From: an uncultured Prevotellaceae bacterium
GTDB taxonomy: Bacteria > Bacteroidota > Bacteroidia > Bacteroidales > Bacteroidaceae
DNA length: 56,556 nt
Reading direction: 5' to 3'
Assembly: GCA_900320045.1 (NCBI GenBank)
Contig: ONQT01000009.1
Location: 1-56,556 of the forward strand
Every line of letters starts with the position of its first letter. Within the stretch, counting starts at the first letter, position 1. The notes below the pieces were generated by a model that worked only from the letters and a program-made list of their open reading frames with translations, made no database searches and had not been told where the DNA came from. Below are positions 33,256 to 41,793 of the stretch, piece by piece. Position numbers and translations under genes: made by a program.

Positions 33256-33843
33256 GTGTATCCAGAGAACGAAATATTCCGCGAAGGTCTTGATGAGTTG
33301 GCAGCCCATTATAAGGACGTGCTGACGCTGCTGGGCGAAGACCCCAGTCGCGAGGGGTTGGAGAAGACCCCTATGCGTGTGGCGAAGGCCATGCAGGTGC
33401 TGACGCGCGGCTACGGGATGGACGCCCATCAGGTGTTGCGCGACGCCCTGTTCAAGGAGGACTATTCCCAAATGGTCATCGTCAAGGACATCGACTTCTT
33501 CTCGCTCTGCGAGCACCACATGCTGCCCTTCTACGGCAAGGTGCACGTGGCGTACATTCCTAACGGCTACATCACGGGACTGTCGAAGATAGCCCGTGTG
33601 GTCGACATCTACAGCCACCGCCTGCAGGTGCAGGAGCGTATGACGCTGCAAATCAAGGAGTGCATCCAGGAGACACTCAAGCCCCTGGGCGTGATGGTAG
33701 TCGTCGAAGCCCGACACATGTGCATGCAGATGCGTGGCGTCGAGAAGCAGAACGCCATCACCACTACCAGCGACTTCTCAGGTGCGTTCAATCAGGCTAA
33801 GACCCGTCAGGAGTTTATGAATCTTATCCACAACAATTCTTAA
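33256..33843 (+). CDS. folE: GTP cyclohydrolase I
   Basis: FolE opens the GTP ring to dihydroneopterin triphosphate, the entry to folate synthesis; in queuosine-making bacteria the same product feeds QueD. GTG 33256 gives 195 residues, the normal length; the frame is open further upstream, but only through an AT-rich repeat and the end of the SPOR gene. Zinc ligands are visible in [10 protein letters not shown] and [11 protein letters not shown], and GTP-binding residues in [18 protein letters not shown] and [10 protein letters not shown]. folK later in the window acts in the same pathway. Confidence 0.93.
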   Translation: MYPENEIFREGLDELAAHYKDVLTLLGEDPSREGLEKTPMRVAKAMQVLTRGYGMDAHQVLRDALFKEDYSQMVIVKDIDFFSLCEHHMLPFYGKVHVAYIPNGYITGLSKIARVVDIYSHRLQVQERMTLQIKECIQETLKPLGVMVVVEARHMCMQMRGVEKQNAITTTSDFSGAFNQAKTRQEFMNLIHNNS

Positions 33844-33857
33844 AGCATCAAATTATT

Positions 33858-34427
33858 ATGGACCAGTTTAACAGGGATACCTACAAGAAAGAAACACTTT
33901 TCCAGGAGTTCTATCACAGTTGTCTGGGAAAGATAATCATTCTGGCCGTCATTCTCCTCATCCTCTTTGTCGTGGGCGTCATGACCGTTCCTTCCGACAA
34001 GATGGTCGTCCGGGAAACGATGGACAACATCCACCAGTGCCTGCAGGACAATGACAGCATCAACAACGACGAGCTGGACGAGGACTTCGCCAACATCAGC
34101 CGAACGTTCTCGGAGGCCGACACTACGCTGACGAACCCTGAGCTGCTGAAATACTTCAGGGCCTACAACACCATTGCGGTGTACGATCACACGGCCTACA
34201 AGACCGCCTATCTGCACAATACACGCCATCCGCAGGGCGTCCGCGTGGGTATTGCCATCTTCGGAAAGGTGATTTCCACCGTCTACTACGATGATATGGT
34301 GCTTGACTTAGGTCCTGCCCGTGGCGACTTCAACGAGCGTCTGGTGCCCGCTCCTGCCCAGGACGAGTACTTCGGTGACAATCCGCACCTGAAGCCCTAT
34401 CATTATAAGGGTAATCCGGAGGACTAA
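33858..34427 (+). CDS. Single-pass membrane protein of unknown function
   Basis: This 189-residue protein begins 14 nt after folE. The N-terminus is cytoplasmic-like, with one membrane helix at residues about 24-43 (KIIILAVILLILFVVGVMTV), followed by an extracytoplasmic domain with VGIAIFGKVISTVYYDDMVLDLGPAR near the end. I do not recognise the family. It is probably the last gene of the transcript starting at DUF1599. Its stop codon overlaps that of the converging radical SAM gene. Confidence 0.65.
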   Translation: MDQFNRDTYKKETLFQEFYHSCLGKIIILAVILLILFVVGVMTVPSDKMVVRETMDNIHQCLQDNDSINNDELDEDFANISRTFSEADTTLTNPELLKYFRAYNTIAVYDHTAYKTAYLHNTRHPQGVRVGIAIFGKVISTVYYDDMVLDLGPARGDFNERLVPAPAQDEYFGDNPHLKPYHYKGNPED

Positions 34428-35200
34428 TAACTTGCCGAGCACGGAATTCCGGCGGCAATCACACGGTCGCGAATAGCATCCAGCTGTTCGCGACTGGCTT
34501 TTTCAAGTCCCTGTGCCGGCGTCTCGCGATCTATGGTGTACACCATCACCTGCTGGGGCTTGATCTCCTTGACGGCCTCCAGCCACGGACCGACAAACGC
34601 CTCGCCGGTGTTGTCGACGCTCTCGCCCCTGCACTGTCCGCGCATGAACATTGTCTGGATGATGACGTGCCCGCCGAAGGCCTTCATGCGCTCTATGATG
34701 CGCTCGACGCTGTAGGTGCCGTTGGGGTGGTCTACCTTGTTAATGTAGGCGGGGTTGACGGTGTCCAGCTTCAGGATGTTGTCGTCCACGCGCAACAGGG
34801 CGTCGTGTACCTCCGGGCGGTGAATCATCGTCGAGTTCGAGAGCACGCACACCTTGGCTTTCGGACAGTACTGGTTGCGTAGGCGGATGGTGTCGTCGAT
34901 AATCTCCGCAAAGTGCGGATGACACGTGGGCTCGCCGTTGCCGGCAAACGTCAGCACGTCGGGCAGCTGCTCCTCGCGAACCATCTTCTGCAGTTGCTCC
35001 TCCAGTTTCTGTGCCACCTCCTCGCGCTGGGGCATAGGCAGCGTAGGCCGATGGTCCTCATTGAAGCCACACTCACAATAGATGCAGTCGAAGCTGCATA
35101 CCTTACCGTCGGCCGGCAGCAGATTGATGCCCAGCGAGATGCCCAGTCGGCGGCTATGTACGGGGCCGAAAATCGGCGAAGGATAGATAATTGTACTCAT
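34424..35200 (-). CDS. Radical SAM family protein
   Basis: This 258-residue cytoplasmic Fe-S enzyme has the SAM-binding cluster motif C-x3-C-x2-C in KVCSFDCIYCECG (residues about 33-45), preceded by GPVHSRRLGISLGINLLP and followed by the LTFAGNGEPTCHP strand typical of the COG0731-like radical SAM group. The substrate is unknown. It is convergent with the preceding membrane-protein gene, with overlapping stop codons. A -7 box lies 9 nt before the ATG, so the leader is very short. Confidence 0.88.
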   Translation of the reverse strand: MSTIIYPSPIFGPVHSRRLGISLGINLLPADGKVCSFDCIYCECGFNEDHRPTLPMPQREEVAQKLEEQLQKMVREEQLPDVLTFAGNGEPTCHPHFAEIIDDTIRLRNQYCPKAKVCVLSNSTMIHRPEVHDALLRVDDNILKLDTVNPAYINKVDHPNGTYSVERIIERMKAFGGHVIIQTMFMRGQCRGESVDNTGEAFVGPWLEAVKEIKPQQVMVYTIDRETPAQGLEKASREQLDAIRDRVIAAGIPCSASY

Positions 35201-35208
35201 AGCGAGTG

Positions 35209-35216
35209 CAAAGTTA
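35209..35216 (-). promoter_or_regulatory. -7 box of the radical SAM gene
   Basis: CAAAGTTA reads TAACTTTG on the minus strand, 9 nt before the start codon, implying a leader of 0-4 nt. Confidence 0.55.
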
Positions 35217-35279
35217 CAAATTAACGAGAGGATAACAAAAAATTTACTTGATTTATTTCGTATTTTGCCCGATTTGTAT

Positions 35280-35287
35280 TACCTTTG
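35280..35287 (+). promoter_or_regulatory. -7 box of the ftsX operon
   Basis: TACCTTTG with GCAGG downstream. The -33 position (TTCG, 35257-35260) is a weak match. The leader to ftsX is about 28 nt. Confidence 0.6.
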
Positions 35288-35321
35288 CAGGCAATTAGGT
35301 GTATTACGTCTAAATGAGTAT

Positions 35322-36200
35322 ATGAGTAAGAATAGAAAGAAAGCCCGTAGCCGCCGCGGTCTGCAGGTTGTTACTTTATGTATTAGCACTACGATGGTGC
35401 TTGTCCTTTTGGGTATGGTGGCTTTTTTCGTCCTGTCGGCACGCAACCTGTCGGCACACATGAAGGAGAACCTGACGGTGACGATTATGCTGAAGGACTC
35501 GGTGTCGGTGAACGATGCCAAGCTGTTCTGCCGTGACCTGTATCACCGTCCGTATTCGCACAGCATTGACTATATCAGCAAGGAAAAAGCGAAGAATGAT
35601 CAGATTGAGGAACTGGGTAGCGACCCGACGGAGTTTCTGGGGTTCAACCCGTTCCCCGCCACGCTGGAAATCAAGCTGAAGGCCGACTACGCCAACCGCG
35701 ACTCGCTGAAATGGATTGCCAAGGAAATCAGAAAGGACAGCAGGGTGAGCGACCTGGCCTATATGGAGGACCTGATGAACAAGGTAAACACGAACCTGAG
35801 CCGTGTGAGTCTGATTCTGCTGGTGCTGGCGGTACTGCTGACCTTCGTGTCATTCTCGCTGATCAGCAATACGGTGCGGCTGAGCATCTATGCCAACCGC
35901 TTCGTCATCCACACCATGAAGCTGGTGGGAGCGTCATGGGGCTTCATCCGTCGGCCGTTCCTCAGACAGGCGATGCTGGTGGGTGTCATTGCCGCCATCT
36001 TTGCCATCGGCATCCTGGGCGCAGGGGTCTACGGACTGTACGTGACGCAGCCCGGTATCGACGAAATCGTGACGTGGCAGGTGATGGCCATCACAGCTGG
36101 TACGGTGTTCCTGTTCGGACTCATCATTACGGCGCTGTGTGCATGGCTGGCGGTGAACAAATTCTTGCGTATGCGCGCTCGCGAACTTTATAAGATATAA
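35322..36200 (+). CDS. ftsX: Cell division permease FtsX
   Basis: FtsX is the membrane partner of FtsE and signals to peptidoglycan hydrolases at the septum. The 292-residue product from ATG 35322 has an Arg/Lys-rich cytoplasmic N-terminus (KNRKKARSRRGLQ), TM1 (about 18-40), a large extracytoplasmic loop (about 41-165: HMKENLTVTIMLKDSVSVND), and three further helices near the C-terminus with the MKLVGASWGFIRRPF motif. The usual layout of four helices is complete. ftsE is not in the window. The gene starts a run with DUF3098, uppP, truB, queA and folK. Confidence 0.93.
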   Translation: MSKNRKKARSRRGLQVVTLCISTTMVLVLLGMVAFFVLSARNLSAHMKENLTVTIMLKDSVSVNDAKLFCRDLYHRPYSHSIDYISKEKAKNDQIEELGSDPTEFLGFNPFPATLEIKLKADYANRDSLKWIAKEIRKDSRVSDLAYMEDLMNKVNTNLSRVSLILLVLAVLLTFVSFSLISNTVRLSIYANRFVIHTMKLVGASWGFIRRPFLRQAMLVGVIAAIFAIGILGAGVYGLYVTQPGIDEIVTWQVMAITAGTVFLFGLIITALCAWLAVNKFLRMRARELYKI

Positions 36201-36238
36201 GCCTCACCCCCAACCCCTCTCCAAGAGGCGAGTGGAGT
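36201..36238. repeat. Palindromic repeat element after ftsX
   Basis: GCCTCACCCCCAACCCCTCTCC, AAGA, GGCGAGTGGAG: an intergenic copy within the operon, directly after the ftsX stop. Confidence 0.8.
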
Positions 36239-36269
36239 GGAATGACATTAGAAATATAACACAAGAGAT

Positions 36270-36509
36270 ATGAAAGAGAGAGATTTCGCATTTGACAAAG
36301 TGAACTACGTGCTGCTGGCAGTAGGGATGGCGGTGGTCATCATCGGATTCCTGCTGATGAGCGGTGGCGGTTCTTCGGAGCATGCCTACAACCCCGACAT
36401 CTTCAGCGCCCGCCGTATCAAGGTGGCTCCGCTAGTGTGTCTACTGGGCTTTGTTTCCATGATATATGCTGTAGTACGTAGACCAAAGGATAAGGAGACA
36501 ACGAAATGA
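36270..36509 (+). CDS. DUF3098 domain-containing small membrane protein
   Basis: This 79-residue protein has two membrane helices (about residues 12-30 and 50-68) separated by a GGGSSEHAYNPDIFSARRIKVAPL loop, the conserved DUF3098 pattern in which FSARRI-x-V-APL recurs. The function is unknown. Its stop overlaps the uppP start by 4 nt (ATGA), pointing to translational coupling. It is found between ftsX and uppP in many Bacteroidales. Confidence 0.85.
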   Translation: MKERDFAFDKVNYVLLAVGMAVVIIGFLLMSGGGSSEHAYNPDIFSARRIKVAPLVCLLGFVSMIYAVVRRPKDKETTK

Positions 36510-37363
36510 CGTGGATTGAAACCATTATTATCTCTATCGTTGAGGGTCTGACGGAGTTTCTGCCGGTATCGTCGACGGGGCACATGATTATCACGCAGAA
36601 CCTGCTGGGCATTCCGCAGGGGGACCCCTTTGTTCACGCCTTTACCTTCATCATCCAGTTTGGTGCCATCCTGTCGGTGGTATGTCTCTACTGGAAGCGC
36701 TTCTTCCAGTTCGACAACTCGCCGGCACCGGCCGGTAGCAATGTCTTCCAGAAGCTGAAGCACCGCTACTACTTCTACTGGCTGCTGATAGTGGGTGTGG
36801 TGCCTGCCGTCGTCGTCGGTCTGGCGGCCAAGAAGTCTGGACTGCTCGACTGGCTGCTCGACAGCGTGGAGGTCGTAGCTGTCATGCTGGTGGTCGGCGG
36901 TATCTTCATGCTGTACTGCGACAAGCTGTTCAACAAGGGCAGTGACGTCAATAAGGTCAACGAGTCCCGCGCCTTCAGGATTGGTCTCTACCAGTGTATC
37001 TCGGTGATTCCCGGTGTATCGCGCTCGATGGCTACCATCGTCGGCGGTATGACACAGGGCCTGACGCGCAAGAAGGCTGCCGAGTTCTCGTTCTTCCTAG
37101 CGGTGCCTACGATGGCCGGTGCTACGCTGTTGGACCTGCTGGATCTGCTGAAAGAGGAAGCCTCGTGGGCTACGGCTCACAACATCACCATGCTCGTTCT
37201 GGGCTGTGTGGTGTCGTTCGTCGTGGCGCTGCTGGCCATGAAATGGTTCGTGGGTTTCCTGACGAAATACGGCTTCAAGGCCTTTGGTTACTACCGCATC
37301 ATCGTCGGCGGCATCATCATCCTGCTGCTGTTGACTGGACACTCACTCGCAATGGTTGACTAA
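36506..37363 (+). CDS. uppP: Undecaprenyl-diphosphate phosphatase (BacA type)
   Basis: UppP dephosphorylates undecaprenyl pyrophosphate to recycle the lipid carrier of cell-wall and glycan synthesis, and can give bacitracin resistance. The 285-residue product has the two mirror-image active-site motifs EGLTEFLPVSSTGH (residues about 12-25) and PGVSRSMATIVGG (about 169-181), with about eight helices. It overlaps DUF3098 by 4 nt and abuts truB with no gap. Confidence 0.96.
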   Translation: MTWIETIIISIVEGLTEFLPVSSTGHMIITQNLLGIPQGDPFVHAFTFIIQFGAILSVVCLYWKRFFQFDNSPAPAGSNVFQKLKHRYYFYWLLIVGVVPAVVVGLAAKKSGLLDWLLDSVEVVAVMLVVGGIFMLYCDKLFNKGSDVNKVNESRAFRIGLYQCISVIPGVSRSMATIVGGMTQGLTRKKAAEFSFFLAVPTMAGATLLDLLDLLKEEASWATAHNITMLVLGCVVSFVVALLAMKWFVGFLTKYGFKAFGYYRIIVGGIIILLLLTGHSLAMVD

Positions 37364-38068
37364 ATGAACTTCCAGGAAGGCGAATACATATATATCAACA
37401 AGCCCTATGGCATGACGTCGTTTGGTGCACTGGCCTTTGTTCGCACACGCATCTCGCGCAAAATCGGGGTGAGACGGGTGAAGATAGGACACGCCGGTAC
37501 GCTGGACCCGTTGGCGACGGGGGTGCTGATACTCTGTACGGGTAAGAAAACCAAAGAGATAGAACGCCTGCAGCTGGATAGCAAGGAATATACGGCCACC
37601 CTGCAACTGGGAGCCACTACACCCAGCTATGACCTGGAGCACGAGGTGGACGAGACGTACCCCACGGAGCACATCACCGAGGAGCAGGTGCGCACCGTGC
37701 TCGCCGATTTCGTCGGTGACATCCAGCAGGTGCCCCCGCAGTACTCCGCCTGCAAGATTGGCGGCGACCGCGCCTACAAGTTGAAGCGCAAGGGCGAGGA
37801 GGTGCAACTGGCAGCCAAGACGGTGCACATTAGTGGACTGGAGCTGACGCGCTTCGACGCAGAGACCATGCAGATGGACATCCGGGTGCGCTGTGGCAAG
37901 GGAACCTACATCCGCTCGCTGGCCCGTGACATCGGAAGGGCACTGAACAGTGGTGCCCACCTGACGGCACTCTGTCGTACGCAGTTGGGAAGTGTCCGCA
38001 TCGAGGACTGTATCACGCTGGACGACTTCCCCCAGTGGCTGGAGAAACAAAACGTCGAAATATCGTAA
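37364..38068 (+). CDS. truB: tRNA pseudouridine(55) synthase TruB
   Basis: TruB makes pseudouridine 55 in the T-loop of tRNAs. The ATG follows the uppP TAA directly. The 234 residues lack a C-terminal PUA domain, as is common in Bacteroidetes. The catalytic Asp is in GHAGTLDPLATGVL; YSACKIGGDRAYKLKRKGE and RCGKGTYIRSLARDIG complete the active site. The last codons (VEIS) and the stop lie inside an octamer array, so the C-terminus is partly repeat-derived. Confidence 0.95.
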   Translation: MNFQEGEYIYINKPYGMTSFGALAFVRTRISRKIGVRRVKIGHAGTLDPLATGVLILCTGKKTKEIERLQLDSKEYTATLQLGATTPSYDLEHEVDETYPTEHITEEQVRTVLADFVGDIQQVPPQYSACKIGGDRAYKLKRKGEEVQLAAKTVHISGLELTRFDAETMQMDIRVRCGKGTYIRSLARDIGRALNSGAHLTALCRTQLGSVRIEDCITLDDFPQWLEKQNVEIS

Positions 38069-38095
38069 TATCGTAATGCCGAAATAACGAAATAG
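38056..38095. repeat. Octamer array CGAAATAT-like x5
   Basis: CGAAATAT, CGTAATAT, CGTAATGC, CGAAATAA, CGAAATAG in tandem across the truB stop and the truB-queA gap. Two related units recur at 48293. Confidence 0.85.
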
Positions 38096-38101
38096 CATCA
38101 T

Positions 38102-39244
38102 ATGAAACTATCACAATTCAAATTTAAGTTGCCCGAGGAACTGGTGGCGCTGGAACCGCCCCACCGCGTGTTTGAAAACGAAGATGGCACGACTGAGAAG
38201 GTGTATCGCCGTGACGAGTGCCGCCTGATGATCATTCACCGCAAGAAGCAGACCATCGACATGTTTGAGAAAGACGCTGACGGCAATGATACAGATCAGT
38301 ACCTGACGTTCCGCAACATCATCGACTACTTCGACGAGGGCGATGCGCTGATACTGAACGACACGAAGGTGTTCCCCGCACGTCTGTTTGGCACCAAGGA
38401 GAAGACCGACGCCAAGATAGAGGTGTTCCTGCTCCGCGAACTCAACGAGGAGCTGCGTCTGTGGGATGTATTGGTAGAGCCTGCCCGCAAGATTCGCATC
38501 GGCAATAAGCTGTTCTTCGAAGACGACGGTCCTATGGTGGCCGAGGTCATCGACAACACCACCAGCCGCGGCCGTACGCTGCGTTTCCTCTACGACTGTC
38601 CGCACGACGAGTTCAAGCGCGAGCTCTTTAAGTTAGGCTCAGCTCCGCTGCCCCGATACATCATCAACAAGCGTGCCGCCGAGGCCGATGATATGGAGAA
38701 CTTCCAGACCATCTATGCCCGTCACGAGGGTGCCGTCACGGCTCCTGCCTCCGGTCTGCACTTCAGCCGTGAGTTGCTGAAACGCTTGGAGATACGGGGC
38801 GTCAACCTCGCCTTCATCACCGTCCACAGCGGATTGGGATGTTTCGACCCCATTGAGGTGGAAGACCTGACGAAGCATAAGATGGGCTCCGAGCAGATGA
38901 TTATTGGCAGTGAGGCTTGCAGCACCGTCAACAAGGCCCGTGAGGAAGGCCATCGTATCTGTGCCGTCGGTGTTACAACCCTGCGCGCCACCGAGAGTGC
39001 CGTGGGAACGGACGGTATGCTGAAGGAGTTTGACGGATGGACCAATAAGTTCATCTTCCCGCCATACGACTTCGGACTGGCTAACTCGATGATCGTCAAC
39101 TTCTACCATCCGGAATCCACCATGCTGATGGCTACCGCAGCCTTTGGCGGTTACGACTTGGTGATGGAGGCCTACGAGAAGGCCGTTGACAACGGCTATA
39201 AGTTCGGCTGCTATGGCGACGCGATACTGATATTGGATGACTAA
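38102..39244 (+). CDS. queA: S-adenosylmethionine:tRNA ribosyltransferase-isomerase QueA
   Basis: QueA transfers the ribosyl group of SAM to preQ1 in tRNA, giving epoxyqueuosine. The 380 residues are longer than the usual 340-356 because of an expanded N-terminal region (residues about 20-60, [18 protein letters not shown]). Family signatures include [47 protein letters not shown], and [23 protein letters not shown]. It follows truB by 33 nt and overlaps folK by 8 nt. queC at 23.6 kb belongs to the same pathway. Confidence 0.95.
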   Translation: MKLSQFKFKLPEELVALEPPHRVFENEDGTTEKVYRRDECRLMIIHRKKQTIDMFEKDADGNDTDQYLTFRNIIDYFDEGDALILNDTKVFPARLFGTKEKTDAKIEVFLLRELNEELRLWDVLVEPARKIRIGNKLFFEDDGPMVAEVIDNTTSRGRTLRFLYDCPHDEFKRELFKLGSAPLPRYIINKRAAEADDMENFQTIYARHEGAVTAPASGLHFSRELLKRLEIRGVNLAFITVHSGLGCFDPIEVEDLTKHKMGSEQMIIGSEACSTVNKAREEGHRICAVGVTTLRATESAVGTDGMLKEFDGWTNKFIFPPYDFGLANSMIVNFYHPESTMLMATAAFGGYDLVMEAYEKAVDNGYKFGCYGDAILILDD

Positions 39245-39653
39245 GCATACGGTATATCTGGGCTTGGGAAGCAACATGGGCGATAGGGAGCGGAACCTGC
39301 ACGAGGCCATCCGACTCATCACCGACAGAGTGGGGCAGGTTACCCGCCAGTCGTCCTTCATCGAGACGGAGCCGTGGGGCTATGAGTCGTCGAACCGATA
39401 TATGAATGCCGCCGTCCGCTGTGAGACCACCAAGACACCACGCGAGGTGCTCTTGCTCACCCAACAGATAGAACGCGACTTGGGTCGCAAGACGAAAAGC
39501 GTGTCTGGCGGTTATGCCGACAGAACGATAGACATTGACATCCTGCTATATGACGACATGACCGTCGACGAGCCCGACCTGAAGATTCCGCATCCCCTGA
39601 TGCACCAGCGCGACTTTGTCATGATACCGCTCAGGGAAATCAACAACCCATAA
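39237..39653 (+). CDS. folK: Hydroxymethyl-dihydropterin pyrophosphokinase
   Basis: FolK transfers pyrophosphate from ATP to 6-hydroxymethyl-7,8-dihydropterin in folate synthesis. The 138 residues are compact relative to the 159 of E. coli. [13 protein letters not shown] at the N-terminus, NAAVRCETT, and the metal-binding [13 protein letters not shown] are diagnostic. It overlaps queA by 8 nt and ends the ftsX-to-folK run. Confidence 0.95.
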   Translation: MTKHTVYLGLGSNMGDRERNLHEAIRLITDRVGQVTRQSSFIETEPWGYESSNRYMNAAVRCETTKTPREVLLLTQQIERDLGRKTKSVSGGYADRTIDIDILLYDDMTVDEPDLKIPHPLMHQRDFVMIPLREINNP

Positions 39654-39661
39654 GGCCTGAT

Positions 39662-39697
39662 GCCTATGAAGTCCTATAAGTCCCATGAGCCCCATAA
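39662..39697. repeat. Degenerate nonamer array x4
   Basis: GCCTATGAA, GTCCTATAA, GTCCCATGA, GCCCCATAA in tandem, between folK and the GH28 gene. Confidence 0.75.
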
Positions 39698-39743
39698 GAA
39701 AACAAACAACAAGTACTAACCAATCAATAAAAAACAAACGCTT

Positions 39744-41219
39744 ATGAAAAAACTGTTTCTGACTATTGTGGCAGCTTTGGCCGTTAGCCTGAGCGTGCAG
39801 GCACAAGAGAACCCCTACAAGAAGTTCACGGAGAAGTTGCCGTTCCAGATGTCGGAGGTGCAAGCTCCTGCCATTCCCGACCGTCAGGTCAAGCTCACCG
39901 ACTTTGGTGGCGTGGGCGACGGTATCACGCTGAACACGGAGGCCTTTGCCAAGGCCATCGATGCCCTCAGCCAGCAGGGCGGTGGTAAGTTGGTGGTGCC
40001 GCAGGGTGTGTGGCATACCGGTCCTATCGTGCTCAAGAGCAACATCGAGCTGAACCTGAAGGCTGGCGCCGTTATCCTCTTTGCAGCCGATGAGTCGCTG
40101 TATCCTATCATCGAGACCTCTTTCGAAGGCCTGGACACCCGTCGTCTGCAGTCGCCGCTCAGTGCCAAGGGTGCTGAGAACATTGCCATCACCGGCAAGG
40201 GCGTTATCGACGGCAACGGCCAGTACTGGCGCCCCGTGAAGAAGGAGAAGGTTACCGCCAAGCACTGGAAGAGTCTGCTGGCTATTCCCGGCAGCGTAGA
40301 GATGAAGCCCGGCTACTGGGTGCCTTCGCAGGGTTACGCCCAGGGTGAAAAGGGTGCCAACATGAACGTGCCTAACGCCAAGACTGCTGCGGAGTGGAAC
40401 GCTATCAAGCGTTTCCTGCGTCCTGTGATGATTTCGCTGGTACAGTGTAAGAACGTGATGCTGAAGGGAGTCATCTTCCAGAACTCTCCCGCATGGAACC
40501 TCCATCCGCTGATGTGCGAGAACGTCATCATTGACCAGGTGCTGGTGCGCAACCCCAGCTATGCACAGAACGGTGATGCCCTTGACTTGGAGTCGTGCAA
40601 GAATGCCCTGATTGTCAACAGTCGCTTCGACGCCGGTGACGATGGTATCTGCATCAAGAGCGGTAAGGATGCCGATGGTCGTCGTCGCGGCATTCCCTGT
40701 GAGAATGTAGTGGTAGAAGGCTGCACCGTCTTTGCCGGACACGGCGGTTTCGTAGTAGGTTCCGAGATGAGCGGCGGTGTGAAGAACATTCAGGTCAACA
40801 ACTGTCAGTTCCTGGGTACCGACGTGGGTCTGCGCTTCAAGTCAACACGCGGCCGTGGCGGTATCGTGGAGAACATCTACATCAAGAACATCTCCATGAC
40901 TGACATCAAGACCGACGCCATTACCTTTAATATGTACTATGGCGGTAAGAGCGTGGCCGAGATGCTGGAGGACGGCGACAATCCTGACAACACCACCAAG
41001 GTGCCTGTTACCGAAGAGACACCCATCTTCCGCAACATCGACATCAAGAACGTCATCTGTAACGGTGCCGGTCGTGCTATGGAGTTCAACGGACTGCCCG
41101 AGATGCCCATCAACGGTATCAACCTGCAGAACATCACCATCCTGGCCAAGAAGGACGCCGTGTTTACCAACTGTCAGAATATCAAGAAGAAGAACGTGAA
41201 CATCACGCTGCAGAAGTAA
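39744..41219 (+). CDS. Glycoside hydrolase family 28 (polygalacturonase-type)
   Basis: This secreted or periplasmic right-handed beta-helix enzyme, predicted to hydrolyse alpha-1,4-galacturonosyl bonds of pectin, has 491 residues with the signal MKKLFLTIVAALAVSLSVQAQ. The GH28 signatures appear in order: N-x-D in QNGDALDLES, the catalytic Asp pair in DAGDDGICIKSG, GHG in FAGHGGFVVGSEMSGG, and R-x-K in GLRFKSTRGRGG. TDFGGVGDGITLNTEA is the usual N-terminal beta-helix entry. An exo-acting enzyme is plausible. Products would feed the hexuronate-type carrier and KdgK. No TAnnTTTG promoter was found in its 90-nt upstream gap. Confidence 0.92.
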   Translation: MKKLFLTIVAALAVSLSVQAQENPYKKFTEKLPFQMSEVQAPAIPDRQVKLTDFGGVGDGITLNTEAFAKAIDALSQQGGGKLVVPQGVWHTGPIVLKSNIELNLKAGAVILFAADESLYPIIETSFEGLDTRRLQSPLSAKGAENIAITGKGVIDGNGQYWRPVKKEKVTAKHWKSLLAIPGSVEMKPGYWVPSQGYAQGEKGANMNVPNAKTAAEWNAIKRFLRPVMISLVQCKNVMLKGVIFQNSPAWNLHPLMCENVIIDQVLVRNPSYAQNGDALDLESCKNALIVNSRFDAGDDGICIKSGKDADGRRRGIPCENVVVEGCTVFAGHGGFVVGSEMSGGVKNIQVNNCQFLGTDVGLRFKSTRGRGGIVENIYIKNISMTDIKTDAITFNMYYGGKSVAEMLEDGDNPDNTTKVPVTEETPIFRNIDIKNVICNGAGRAMEFNGLPEMPINGINLQNITILAKKDAVFTNCQNIKKKNVNITLQK

Positions 41220-41240
41220 TTTGAAAGAGATAAAAAAGAC

Positions 41241-41272
41241 AAAGCCTCGCAACTTGCGAGGCTTTACTTTTG
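41241..41272. terminator. Terminator between GH28 gene and rpsO
   Basis: AAAGCCTCGCAA (41241-41252) pairs with TTGCGAGGCTTT (41254-41265), with a T-rich run after it. It lies between converging genes and can serve both. Confidence 0.85.
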
Positions 41273-41287
41273 CTTTTAACCGTAGTC

Positions 41288-41557
41288 TTACTTACGCAGA
41301 CCCAGAGCCTTGATGAGCTCACGATAACGGTTGATGTCCTTGTTGTACAGGTACTTCAGCAACTTACGACGGCGACCTACCATCTTGGTCAGCGAACGGG
41401 CGGTACCATAGTCCTTGTGGTTCTTCTTCAGGTGCTCCGTCAGGTGCTTGATACGATAGGTGAACAGGGCTACCTGGCTCTCAACAGAACCGGTGTCCTT
41501 GGCGTCCTTGCCGAACTGGCCGAAGATCTCTGCCTTCTTAGCTTGATCTAAATACAT
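41288..41557 (-). CDS. rpsO: 30S ribosomal protein S15
   Basis: S15 is a primary 16S rRNA-binding protein of the small subunit platform. ATG 41557 (MYLDQAKKAEIFGQFG) gives 89 residues, the standard length. The RNA-binding core DTGSVESQVALFTYRI, LTEHLKKNHKDYGTARSL, and the C-terminal RRRKLLKYL are clear. The predicted leader is about 104 nt, long enough for the S15 autoregulation known in other bacteria. Confidence 0.97.
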   Translation of the reverse strand: MYLDQAKKAEIFGQFGKDAKDTGSVESQVALFTYRIKHLTEHLKKNHKDYGTARSLTKMVGRRRKLLKYLYNKDINRYRELIKALGLRK

Positions 41558-41643
41558 AGTTTTTTTGATTAAATAAGTTGTTGCAAATACATCCTTCCGA
41601 CGCTCCGAGCCTTTAATCACAGCCGTTTCACGTCATCGAATGC

Positions 41644-41658
41644 TCTGGATTTTCCAGA
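41644..41658 (-). promoter_or_regulatory. Hairpin at the 5' end of the rpsO leader
   Basis: TCTGGA (41644-41649) and TCCAGA (41653-41658) form a 6-bp hairpin with a 3-nt loop, just downstream of the predicted rpsO transcription start. Involvement in S15 feedback is inference. Confidence 0.3.
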
Positions 41659-41667
41659 ATGCGGCTG

Positions 41668-41675
41668 CAAAGGTA
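41668..41675 (-). promoter_or_regulatory. -7 box of rpsO
   Basis: CAAAGGTA reads TACCTTTG on the minus strand. Transcription is expected near 41661, leaving a leader of about 104 nt. Confidence 0.6.
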
Positions 41676-41727
41676 CTACTTTTTCTCCGAACCACCAAGA
41701 AAATCTCCGCTTTTCTTACTCCTTTCC

Positions 41728-41758
41728 TTGGCTATTTAAGAAAAAGTGGTTAACTTTG
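41728..41758 (+). promoter_or_regulatory. Promoter of the YfhO-like gene
   Basis: TTGG (41728-41731) and TAACTTTG (41751-41758) with a 19-nt spacer. The leader is about 30 nt. Confidence 0.75.
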
Positions 41759-41793
41759 CAGCCGTTATCAATCAATATAATATATATAGAAAT

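Noticed and set aside
41265-41272. TACTTTTG as a plus-strand promoter after the GH28 terminator
   Set aside because: It has no -33 box at 19 nt and points into the 3' end of rpsO, with no plus-strand gene for 500 nt.
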